A stretch of DNA of 41,606 nucleotides, taken from NCBI GenBank assembly GCA_900550365.1, contig URRR01000020.1, positions 1-41,606 on the forward strand, in the 5' to 3' direction. The number at the start of each line of letters is the position of its first letter. The stretch's first letter is position 1. This DNA is from an uncultured Prevotella sp. Lineage in GTDB: Bacteria; Bacteroidota; Bacteroidia; Bacteroidales; Bacteroidaceae. Below the pieces are notes generated by a model that made no database searches, had not been told where the DNA came from, and saw only the letters and a list, made by a program, of their open reading frames with translations. The position numbers and the translations under genes were made by a program. Positions 33,078 to 41,300 of the stretch are shown in pieces.

Positions 33078-33664
33078 ATGTTTATGAACAGAATTCTTCA
33101 GTTACTTAAAAAATACAAGCTAAAAACTTTTACTATAAACAAGAACTTAACAAAGCTTCGATTAAGGTATCCAAATTCTTATTTTGCTCAAAATTTATCC
33201 ATTAATATAATAGATTGGAACAGAGTTCAAATCGGCAACAATGTTCAAATATATGATTATACAATTTTATCTCTAATGGATGATAAAAAGAATCCTAATC
33301 ATATTAAATCTCATCTTAAGATTGGCAATAATGTATTTATAGGAGAACTTAATAACATTCGCATTGGGGGGGTAATTTATTTATTTCTGACAATGTTACT
33401 ATCGCAGAACATGTTACTATTGTTTGCAGCAATCACGGAATAAAATTAGGACAAAACATCAGAGAACAATTTTGGGACACCAAGAAAACAGGTATCTATA
33501 TCCAAGAAGATGCATGGATTGGAGCAAACGTCGTTATTTTACCAGGTGTAACAATAGGTAAACATGCAATTATTGGAGCAGGCAGCGTTGTTACAAAAAA
33601 CATACCTGAAAATGCTATTGTTTGTGGAAATCCTGCAAAAATCATAAAATACAGAACAATATGA
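33078..33664 (+). pseudogene. Hexapeptide-repeat acyltransferase, out of frame at a G7 tract (probably phase-variable OFF)
   Basis: Left-handed beta-helix acetyltransferase of the CatB/Vat-like type, expected to acetylate a sugar of the polysaccharide. From ATG 33078 the frame runs through NFVQI-like hexapeptide turns (RVQIGNNVQIYDY, IGNNVFIGELNNIRIGG) to a run of seven G at 33366-33372, after which it goes off frame and stops at 33443 (121 aa). The -1 frame continues with SDNVTIAEHVTIVCSNHG, YIQEDAWIGANVVILPGVTIG and GAGSVVTKNIPENAIVCGNPAK to a stop at 33662-33664. Eight G would join both parts into a 195-aa normal-length enzyme. Its full-length stop overlaps the next ATG (ATGA). A phase-OFF contingency gene is the favoured reading; sequencing error is the main alternative. 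Confidence 0.8.
33366..33372 (+). repeat. Poly-G tract (G7) in acyltransferase gene
   Basis: Seven G residues inside an AT-rich coding region, exactly where the reading frame breaks. Adding one G restores the frame. Typical of slipped-strand contingency tracts. Confidence 0.85.
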
Positions 33665-34662
33665 CAACTTATAACATCCTCAAGGGGGGGGGGAGATTTT
33701 ATTGGATTGATTACGTTAAAACATTTGCAATATTTCTTGTTTTGCTAGGGCATTCGCCTCTATATCATGGAGAAATAAGAACTGTTCTATATTCTTTTCA
33801 TATGCCTCTATTTTTTACGGTTTCAGGTTTCTTGTATAAAGAAAGACCATTGAGAACTGAGATACGTAAGATTTCAAACAGCCTTTATTTACCTTACTTA
33901 TTATACATGATATTTTTATATCCTTATGCCGTTCTAAAACATGGAGATATAATATCTTTCAAAAGAATATTGCAGGTTTTATCAGGATGCCTTGAAAATA
34001 CATCTGCTGTTTACAGTAGTTTGTGGTTCATATTTGCATTAATAACAATTAGATTGATGATATCTGCAACACAAAAACTTAATGACATTATTAAATTAAT
34101 AATTTCTATTGCACTTTACAGCATTATTTATTACAATAATTGGTGTTTAAAATATGATTTTTTTCAATTCGACACTGCATTATTAGGCATCTCGTTTTTT
34201 ATTATAGGCAAAATCATTAGAGAATACAATATGTTTATAAAATTAAGCAAGCAAAAAACAACATATTTGATAAATGTTGTATTGCTTATTTTAGTATTAA
34301 TATTTTCGTTAAAAAACGGGGATGTTGACACTTTTAAAAATATAACCGGACATTCACTTATCATATTTTATTTTAATGCAATATTCTTCAGTTATTTGAT
34401 AATGTTTGTTGCATATAAATTTTGTACTCGAAAGAATTCATTTATAGAAACTATATCATCAGGAACTTTATTTATTCTTGGATTTCATAAATTCATTATA
34501 GGGAAAGCAGACGCTTTTGGCTGTGAGAACATTATATTTATAGTCTTTTTTACAGTTGTAGCCACATCTGTATTTTATTTTCCGATAAAAATATTACTGC
34601 GTTATTGTCCCATAATGCTTGGAAAAACAAAACATAAAAAAGATATTGGCAAAAATCTATGA
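33661..34662 (+). CDS. Acyltransferase 3 family membrane O-acetyltransferase with 5' G10 tract
   Basis: A 333-aa polytopic membrane acyltransferase that probably O-acetylates the surface polysaccharide. The family N-terminus is clear: FYWIDYVKTFAIFLVLLGH with the conserved His, then FHMPLFFTVSGFLYKE. About ten hydrophobic segments follow. The ATG at 33661 overlaps the stop of the preceding acyltransferase (ATGA). A TTG at 33622 would extend the frame but is not needed. Codons 9-11 are a run of G (33684-33693, ten G) and the frame is intact, so the gene is ON in this sequence; loss or gain of one G would truncate it almost at once. Confidence 0.88.
   Translation: MTTYNILKGGGRFYWIDYVKTFAIFLVLLGHSPLYHGEIRTVLYSFHMPLFFTVSGFLYKERPLRTEIRKISNSLYLPYLLYMIFLYPYAVLKHGDIISFKRILQVLSGCLENTSAVYSSLWFIFALITIRLMISATQKLNDIIKLIISIALYSIIYYNNWCLKYDFFQFDTALLGISFFIIGKIIREYNMFIKLSKQKTTYLINVVLLILVLIFSLKNGDVDTFKNITGHSLIIFYFNAIFFSYLIMFVAYKFCTRKNSFIETISSGTLFILGFHKFIIGKADAFGCENIIFIVFFTVVATSVFYFPIKILLRYCPIMLGKTKHKKDIGKNL
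33684..33693 (+). repeat. Poly-G tract (G10) at the 5' end of acyltransferase 3 gene
   Basis: Ten consecutive G starting at codon 8-9, in strongly AT-rich surroundings. A run of this length is very unlikely by chance there and is of the size that slips readily. Confidence 0.92.
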
Positions 34663-34692
34663 TTAAAAAACTAATAAAATTAAATCAACGAC

Positions 34693-35622
34693 ATGGAGAA
34701 TATTAGTATTGCTTTGTGCATTGACCATAACTTCATACAACACTGCGCAGCAACAATCAACTCAATAATGTTTTCATACAAAGGCGGGGCTGATGTTGTT
34801 TTTTATATCGTGCATAATGATTTGTCTGAAACAGAACAAGCAGATTTGAATATACTGATAAAAAAAGACAAATTCAAAATTGTATTTGTAAGAATTGACG
34901 ATACAGTTTTAAAAGACATGCCACTAGGTGAAAATACAATATCTTCTTCAATAACTTTAAGCACCTATTTCAGAATTCTGTTATCCTATATTATTCCAAA
35001 TGAAGTAAAAAGAATCATTTATCTTGATTCAGACATTTACGTAAACGACTCCATTGATAAATTATGGAATATAAACATGAAAGACTTTGCCATTGCAGGA
35101 GTACCGGAGCCATATCAGGATAAGAAACGTCAAAGATTGGATCTGCCAGACAATTGTTATTATGTCAATGCGGGAGTATCTGTCATGAACTTAGAGAAGC
35201 TGAGGGCTATTGATTATCCTAAAAAAGCATTAGAATATGCCCATAAGAACAAAGATAAAATCATATACCATGACCAAGACATCCAAAACGCTGTATTGTA
35301 TGACTCAACAACTTACTTACCACAAAGATGGAACATGATTGACATATATTTATATAAGAATTTGCCTATAATGGAAAAAGACTTTGTAGATGAGATTCTG
35401 AAATACCGTAATAATCCATCATTAATACATTTTGCCGGATACATAAAACCATGGCATAAAGAATGTAAAAATCCATATCGGGCTTTGTATTGGCAAGCAT
35501 TGAAAGGCACGAAATGGGAAAACGAGAGAAAAGAAAGTAGAGAAAAAAACTTTATAAAAAGGATAAAACTGATGGCAAGACAAATATTATCAGGCAATCC
35601 ATACTTTAAAAACGGATTATAA
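34693..35622 (+). CDS. Glycosyltransferase family 8
   Basis: A 309-aa GT-A retaining enzyme. Visible GT8 features are the N-terminal ISIALCIDHNFIQHCAATINSI, the metal-binding DxD in RIIYLDSDIYVND (about 110-122), YYVNAGVSVMNLEKLR, YHDQDIQNAVL and the final HFAGYIKPWHKECKNPY. It is AT-rich like its neighbours. The last base of its stop is the first base of the flippase ATG. Donor sugar (glucose or galactose in this family) is not determinable. Confidence 0.9.
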   Translation: MENISIALCIDHNFIQHCAATINSIMFSYKGGADVVFYIVHNDLSETEQADLNILIKKDKFKIVFVRIDDTVLKDMPLGENTISSSITLSTYFRILLSYIIPNEVKRIIYLDSDIYVNDSIDKLWNINMKDFAIAGVPEPYQDKKRQRLDLPDNCYYVNAGVSVMNLEKLRAIDYPKKALEYAHKNKDKIIYHDQDIQNAVLYDSTTYLPQRWNMIDIYLYKNLPIMEKDFVDEILKYRNNPSLIHFAGYIKPWHKECKNPYRALYWQALKGTKWENERKESREKNFIKRIKLMARQILSGNPYFKNGL

Positions 35623-37139
35623 TGTATAAAAACAATTCATCAAAAACATACAACTCCGTCAGAAACACGATTTGGGGATTTGCTCTGAAACTTATAGGCT
35701 TATTATTGCCATTTGTTACCAGAACATTACTTATTTATTATCTTGGAGCAGAATATTTAGGTCTGAACAGCCTTTTTACATCTCTGCTTCAAATATTAAG
35801 CCTGTCTGAACTGGGCATAGGCGGAGCAATGGTTTATTATATGTATGAACCTTTCGCAAAAGGTGACACGGCTAAAATTTGCGCCTTGCTTTCTCTTTAT
35901 CGTAAATTATATAACTATATTGGTATTGTCATTACCACACTTGGTCTGCTTTTATTCCCGTTCCTTGATTATTTTATAGAGGGTGATACGCCTCGTGACA
36001 TTAATATATCCATTTTATATTTAATATATTTATTTAATACGTCAATAAGCTATTTTTTGTTTTCATATCGGCGCTCATTGTTTATTGCCAACCAGCGTTC
36101 AGACATAGAAAGTAAATCATTAATAGCAGCAAACAGTTTGATGTATTTAGGACAAATATGTGGTATTATTATATTTGACAATTATTACATTTACGCTATT
36201 GCGATTCCTTTCTCCACAATTTTCAACAATATATACATATACTACGCGTCAAGAAAATTTTATCCCGAAATCAGATGCCAAGGAATATTAGGAAATGAAG
36301 TAAAGTCAGGAATGATAAAGAAAGTCAAGGCGTTGTTCGGGCACAAAGTCGGCGGAGTTATCACAACATCAATATCCAACATTGTTGTTTCATCTTTTCT
36401 CGGACTTACGGCTCTGGCAATATTCAACAATTATTATTACATCATACTGCTGTTGGGTGGTTTCATGGATATTTTTTTCAATTCAATACGTGCAAGTGTC
36501 GGATTCAGCATGGTAGAAAACAGCAAAAGTAAAAATCTTGACAATTTCCAATTTCTTCAGTTCATTAATGGCTGGTGCACCTCGTTATGCGCACTTTGTT
36601 ATTTTTGCCTGATTCAACCATTTATGCAGATATGGGTCGGCCAGTCACTTATGTTTAATACCCACACCGTCATATTATTTACAGTTTTATTATACATATG
36701 GAACATTCGCAAAGTCAGCCTTGTATATAAGGATGCTACTGGAAATTGGGAGGCAGACTGGTTAAAACCTTATATTGAATCAGCTTTAAACTTCACATTA
36801 AGCATCTTATTAGCTCATCATATGGGTGTAAACGGGGTTATTTTATCATCCGTTGTATGTATGCTGCTGATTGACCTTCCTTGGGAAACGTATGTATTAA
36901 ACAAAGTCAGTTTTAATACTTCCTGGTGGATTTTAATTAAAGCCTGGATTCCTGTTTCTGTTTTTTTTCTGGTTTTAATTCCTTTAATACAATACATGCT
37001 TAGTCTATTTCAATCTGAAAATTGGTTTGCCTTCATTCTAAAAGCATTGATTTGTCTTTCAGCTCCCAATATGATTTTTATATTGTTATTTAAGAAATCA
37101 CCATATATTAAACGCATATTTTCAATAATACATAAATAA
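35622..37139 (+). CDS. Polysaccharide flippase (Wzx-like, MOP superfamily)
   Basis: A 505-aa membrane protein with about twelve to fourteen hydrophobic segments across its full length. The N-terminus FVTRTLLIYYLGAEYLGLNSLFTSLLQILSLSELGIGGAMVY is typical of bacterial O-antigen and capsule repeat-unit flippases. It would move undecaprenyl-linked repeat units across the inner membrane. It overlaps the GT8 gene by 1 base and lies 3 bases before the polymerase gene, forming a standard Wzx/Wzy pair. Confidence 0.9.
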   Translation: MYKNNSSKTYNSVRNTIWGFALKLIGLLLPFVTRTLLIYYLGAEYLGLNSLFTSLLQILSLSELGIGGAMVYYMYEPFAKGDTAKICALLSLYRKLYNYIGIVITTLGLLLFPFLDYFIEGDTPRDINISILYLIYLFNTSISYFLFSYRRSLFIANQRSDIESKSLIAANSLMYLGQICGIIIFDNYYIYAIAIPFSTIFNNIYIYYASRKFYPEIRCQGILGNEVKSGMIKKVKALFGHKVGGVITTSISNIVVSSFLGLTALAIFNNYYYIILLLGGFMDIFFNSIRASVGFSMVENSKSKNLDNFQFLQFINGWCTSLCALCYFCLIQPFMQIWVGQSLMFNTHTVILFTVLLYIWNIRKVSLVYKDATGNWEADWLKPYIESALNFTLSILLAHHMGVNGVILSSVVCMLLIDLPWETYVLNKVSFNTSWWILIKAWIPVSVFFLVLIPLIQYMLSLFQSENWFAFILKALICLSAPNMIFILLFKKSPYIKRIFSIIHK

Positions 37140-37142
37140 TTT

Positions 37143-38369
37143 ATGTTAATTAATCAGGCATATACAGATATACAAAAGCTGCTTGTCATTAGCTGCATAA
37201 TATATTTGCTTTGTCCTTTATTAGGCTTATTTTTACTGCTGATATCCATTCTGTCAGGTTGCAAGGAAAAAAGAGTTCTGAATACTTTTTTTGTTCTGCT
37301 TGCACTATACATGGGACTTGTAAACTCAACAAAAATTCCTGTTACTGACCAGCAGATGTATTATGAGGCGTATAAACTTGTTCCTCATCGCAGTTTATGG
37401 GAAAACCTTACCGGCATATACGGTACCCACGGAGACATGACAACAAAAGAAATGGGATACGGCCTGCTCAATGTCGTAGGATATTATATCACGTTAGGTT
37501 CCTATCCCTTGTTCATAACGGTTTTTACTTTCGCTTTATATATGTTGTACTATGCCGCAATATACAAGTGGTTTAATTATATTCATGTAAAAAAACCATA
37601 CATTTATATAATTTCTGCAGTTATAACGCTTACATTCTTTACACAGTTCTTCAACATTACTATACACCTGCAAAGGCAGATGATAGCAACGGCAGTCATC
37701 ATATATTCCATTGTTCAGACAATCATTAAAGGTAAAGTGCCATGGATTCTGGTAATCATCGGAATTTCTCTTCACACCTCAGTCGGACTATTCCTTCCGC
37801 TGTTCATTCTTGTCAGCTTTTTCAAAAGGCTTACAAAGAAACAAATATTAATCATAGTAGGAGCTTTTGCATTATTAATATCAAGCCTGAACATCATTGC
37901 AGCTTCATTACTGAGTAAATTAGGAGGTGACGTTTATGCGCTGAACAGATTACAGACAATGGGCGCTACAAACAGAGAAGAAGCCATGGCTTCCGGTATT
38001 GTGATGCTTGTCAGTATTCCGTTAGTCTTTATATCCATAAAAAACATATCTGACAAAAATCAGACATGCCCAGCAAATACGATAATATTATATATGTTTT
38101 ATCTGTTCAATATTGTTTTCAGTGCTTTCAACCCTGATAATACAATGCAATACAGATATTTTATGATGTCTTATGGCTTCATACCTTTTATACTCCCATT
38201 ATTAAGCAGAAAACTTAATTTAGGTTGGAAAATATACTTATTCGTCATTCCTGCATTCTTCTTTCTGAGATTCTATCTCACATTTGAAGAAATCATTTAT
38301 ACATACGCGCCTGTTGAATATGTTGCCCTTGGCAATGTTTTCACTTTGTTTAATTATAACAACATATAA
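37143..38369 (+). CDS. EpsG-like O-antigen/capsule polymerase (Wzy-type)
   Basis: A 408-aa membrane protein with about ten hydrophobic segments. The EpsG pattern is seen in STKIPVTDQQMYYEAYKLVP, a KEMGYGLLNVVGYYIT segment and MQYRYFMMSYGFIPFILP near the C-terminus. It probably polymerises the repeat units delivered by the upstream flippase. Polymerases diverge fast, so the call rests on topology, EpsG-like motifs and position. Confidence 0.82.
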   Translation: MLINQAYTDIQKLLVISCIIYLLCPLLGLFLLLISILSGCKEKRVLNTFFVLLALYMGLVNSTKIPVTDQQMYYEAYKLVPHRSLWENLTGIYGTHGDMTTKEMGYGLLNVVGYYITLGSYPLFITVFTFALYMLYYAAIYKWFNYIHVKKPYIYIISAVITLTFFTQFFNITIHLQRQMIATAVIIYSIVQTIIKGKVPWILVIIGISLHTSVGLFLPLFILVSFFKRLTKKQILIIVGAFALLISSLNIIAASLLSKLGGDVYALNRLQTMGATNREEAMASGIVMLVSIPLVFISIKNISDKNQTCPANTIILYMFYLFNIVFSAFNPDNTMQYRYFMMSYGFIPFILPLLSRKLNLGWKIYLFVIPAFFFLRFYLTFEEIIYTYAPVEYVALGNVFTLFNYNNI

Positions 38370-38374
38370 TCATT

Positions 38375-39286
38375 ATGATACGGTTTATTTTAAAAATTGG
38401 ATGGCATGCGGAAATCCTTACTGAAAGATTATCAAAGCACGGCCTGGGCCTTATCATAAAGGCACTTCTGAAAATAATGAAATTGATATGTATTTCTGTT
38501 ATTGAGGCATATTTATTCATTAAATACATAATCTTACATCTTAATCCAACGCCGTTGGAAGACAATCCTGCAAACCCGATTGTAAGCATAACGTCTTTTC
38601 CTGCAAGGATTAATACTTTATGGCTTGTCATATTGTCATTATTTTACCAGACTTATAAACCGGCTAAAATATTATTAGTCCTTACCAAAGAAGAATTTCC
38701 ACAAGGCAAAAAATCCCTGCCGAAATCCTTATTAAGACTGGAAAAGTCTGGTGTGAGCATAAGTTTTCAAGATTTCAACATAAAGCCACATAACAAGTAT
38801 TATCACGCACTTTCAACTATCAGAGACCGTGATATTATAACTGTTGATGATGATTTGTTTTATTGGCCAAACACAATTGAAAATTTGTACATATTGAAAG
38901 CAAAGCATCCTGACTGCATCTGTTCTAACAAAACATTACTTATAAGTAATGAAAACGGAAATATTCATTATAAAATTCCTGAGCCATTCAGCTCTGGTCA
39001 CGCTTTAATGGCTCAAGGTGTCGGTGGAGTATTATATCCGCCTGAATTCAGAACAAAAGAAATGTTCAACATAGAAAAGATAAAGAAAATGTGTCTGAAT
39101 AATGATGATAACTGGTTAAAAGTTCAAGAAATATTAGCAGACATAAAGGTCGTGACAGGAAACATTTACCCTCATCCTTTATTTATCCTGAAATCACAGG
39201 AAATCTCTCTCTGGCATAAAAATATCGGAAGCGGAAGCATTACTGTTACAAAAAAACTCTTTGAACATTACAATATCAAATTATAA
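38375..39286 (+). CDS. GT-A glycosyltransferase of the capsule cassette
   Basis: 303 aa. After an N-terminal hydrophobic helix (about 30-55) a conserved block IVSITSFPARINTLWLVILSLFYQT opens a GT-A-like domain with a DDD motif in RDIITVDDDLFYWPN (about 150-165). It resembles a family of putative polysaccharide glycosyltransferases found in Bacteroidetes O-antigen loci. It starts 5 bases after the polymerase stop. Donor and linkage unknown. Confidence 0.75.
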   Translation: MIRFILKIGWHAEILTERLSKHGLGLIIKALLKIMKLICISVIEAYLFIKYIILHLNPTPLEDNPANPIVSITSFPARINTLWLVILSLFYQTYKPAKILLVLTKEEFPQGKKSLPKSLLRLEKSGVSISFQDFNIKPHNKYYHALSTIRDRDIITVDDDLFYWPNTIENLYILKAKHPDCICSNKTLLISNENGNIHYKIPEPFSSGHALMAQGVGGVLYPPEFRTKEMFNIEKIKKMCLNNDDNWLKVQEILADIKVVTGNIYPHPLFILKSQEISLWHKNIGSGSITVTKKLFEHYNIKL

Positions 39287-39328
39287 TAAATCATCAATAC
39301 TCTGTTTAATCAAAATAAATTAAGCTGT

Positions 39329-40246
39329 ATGAAAATACTTGATATTCCATGTGCAAAGCCCTTATGGTTTTGCATGGTAAGACATTTTCCTGAATTCTGC
39401 TGTAAAATGCTCTATAAAAGGGCATTAGGGAAGAAGCTGGACTTAAAGAATCCAAAAGATCTGAATGAGAAAATACAATGGCTGAAGTTTCATGTCGACC
39501 TGAAAGTATGGGCTGATTTGGCAGATAAATATAAAGTGCGTGAATATGTAAAAAAACGTGGACTGGAGAATATCCTGGTAAAATTGTATGGAAAGTATGA
39601 CACCGTGGAAGAATTATTTAACAAATGGGACTCTCTACCTACAAAATTTGTTTTGAAAAGTAATAACGGGTGCGGAACGGTCAAGATTATTAAGGATAAA
39701 AATATAATAGATAAAAACAAATTGAGTAAAGAAGTACACTACTGGCTTAAACAAAAAGATATTGGCATCGGGTCTGTTGAGTTGCATTATGACTTAATCA
39801 AACCATGTATAATTGCGGAAGAATTACTTGAAGACGAGACAATCAATTCGTTTTCTCAATCACTGATTGATTATAAGATTTGGTGCTTCGACGGCAAACC
39901 TTATTGCTGTGCTGCATTATATGACAGGAACATGACAAGCCATAAAGCAAAATTCGATTTATATGATTTGAATTGGAATCCTATCCGTAATGAAATCACA
40001 CATCTTGATTCGAGGCACTATGATTTAATACTTCCAAAACCTAAGAACTGGGAAAAGATGTTAGAATATGCAAGTACATTATCTCAGGGGCATTCCGAAG
40101 TAAGAGTTGACTTGTATAACATTAACGGTAAAATCTATTTTGGCGAAATGACATTTACAGCCAAAGGCGGCTTTCAGGATAATTACAGTGATGATATTCT
40201 TCTCAAAATGGGGGAGCAAATCGATTTAAATAAAATAAAAGCATGA
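39329..40246 (+). CDS. TupA-like ATP-grasp glycosyltransferase-associated protein
   Basis: A 305-aa protein of the ATPgrasp_TupA type, commonly found in teichuronic acid, capsule and O-antigen loci. Signature parts are LNEKIQWLKFH, DKYKVREYVKKRG, the ATP-grasp-like FVLKSNNGCGTVKIIKDK, IIAEELLED, and DYKIWCFDGKPYCC. The exact reaction is not settled in the family; it is usually annotated as glycosyltransferase. AT-rich and 42 bases after the previous gene. Confidence 0.82.
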   Translation: MKILDIPCAKPLWFCMVRHFPEFCCKMLYKRALGKKLDLKNPKDLNEKIQWLKFHVDLKVWADLADKYKVREYVKKRGLENILVKLYGKYDTVEELFNKWDSLPTKFVLKSNNGCGTVKIIKDKNIIDKNKLSKEVHYWLKQKDIGIGSVELHYDLIKPCIIAEELLEDETINSFSQSLIDYKIWCFDGKPYCCAALYDRNMTSHKAKFDLYDLNWNPIRNEITHLDSRHYDLILPKPKNWEKMLEYASTLSQGHSEVRVDLYNINGKIYFGEMTFTAKGGFQDNYSDDILLKMGEQIDLNKIKA

Positions 40247-40270
40247 ACCGCTTTTTAATCAAAACACCCG

Positions 40271-40342
40271 TTTCGGCAGATTTGTAATCTGCCGAGATTG
40301 AGTATCAGGATTTGCAATCCGAAGAAAACAATGAATCTATTT
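40271..40342. repeat. 72-bp palindromic repeat, left copy
   Basis: Begins with CGGCAGAT/ATCTGCCG dyad (40274-40294) and continues with AGTATCAGGATT and a second small dyad. An ungapped copy with 65 of 72 identical bases lies at 41479-41550 in the same orientation. The two flank the final glycosyltransferase gene. It resembles REP-like dispersed elements. Confidence 0.8.
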
Positions 40343-40400
40343 GCCGGATTACAAAATCTTTATGGACAACAAATCCGCATGAACGAAATAACAACAGACA

Positions 40401-41300
40401 ATGAATAAGTATGCTCCCGTCATTATCTTCGCTTTCAACCGTCCGGAGGCGGTTAAGAACACTGTAAACTCTCTGCTGCTCAACGAGGAGGCGGCCATGA
40501 CTGACCTGTATGTATTCGTTGACGGCGCCCGCGCCGACCGGCAGGGTGAACAGGAGAAAGTACTGGCCGTGCAGGCTTATGTAAGGAGCATAAGCGGCTT
40601 CAGGTCGACAGAATACTGCTTCAGCGAAAAGAACAAGGGGCTGGCCGCCTCAATCATACAGGGCGTCAGCCGGGTAATCAACCGGCACGGACGGGCCATT
40701 GTGCTGGAAGACGACCTTGTGCTGGCCGACAATTTTCTGGCTTTCATGAACCAGGGGCTCGACCTTTACGCTGACAAGAAAAAAGTGTTCTCCGTATGCG
40801 GATACTCCAACAAGATAAAAGTGCCCGAGGGCTACGCCCACGATGCCTACTTCTGCACACGCAGCAGCTCGTGGGGCTGGGGTACATGGGCCGACAGATG
40901 GAACAGCGTTGACTGGAAACTTGACGACTGGGACAGATACACCAAGATGAAAAAAGCGTTCAACCGCTGGGGCGGCTCTGACTGCTGGAAGATGCTCGAC
41001 AACTGGAAGCACGGCAAAAACCAGTCGTGGGCAATACGATTCTGCTTCTCACAGTTCGTGCAAGACCGGCTGTCACTGTTTCCTGTGACAAGCAAAGTAA
41101 GAAACGACGGATTTGACGGCGACGGCACCAACTGCAAGAAGTGGAGCAGATTCAGGTATGATTTTGACACATCCCACAGCAAAACCTTCGATATGCCTGC
41201 CGACATCTCCGTAAACAGACGCATCCACGCCTCGGCCATGGCATATAACGGCATCGCGATAAGGATTTTCAGCCGGATTATGTACATACTGTACAGATAA
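40401..41300 (+). CDS. Glycosyltransferase (GT2-like) with GC-rich composition
   Basis: A 299-aa GT-A enzyme. The N-terminus APVIIFAFNRPEAVKNTVNSLL and the acidic VLEDDLVLADNFLAFMN (about 95-110) are typical of a Bacteroidetes GT2-like group found in capsule loci. FCTRSSSWGWGTWADRW near 155-171 is also characteristic. Its base composition is GC-rich like the core genome and unlike the seven AT-rich genes before it. It is bracketed by two direct copies of a 72-bp repeat. It may have been acquired or exchanged separately. Confidence 0.85.
   Translation: MNKYAPVIIFAFNRPEAVKNTVNSLLLNEEAAMTDLYVFVDGARADRQGEQEKVLAVQAYVRSISGFRSTEYCFSEKNKGLAASIIQGVSRVINRHGRAIVLEDDLVLADNFLAFMNQGLDLYADKKKVFSVCGYSNKIKVPEGYAHDAYFCTRSSSWGWGTWADRWNSVDWKLDDWDRYTKMKKAFNRWGGSDCWKMLDNWKHGKNQSWAIRFCFSQFVQDRLSLFPVTSKVRNDGFDGDGTNCKKWSRFRYDFDTSHSKTFDMPADISVNRRIHASAMAYNGIAIRIFSRIMYILYR

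Noticed and set aside
40847..41287. 146-codon minus-strand frame
   Set aside because: Antisense to the glycosyltransferase at 40401-41300, which has recognisable GT-A motifs.
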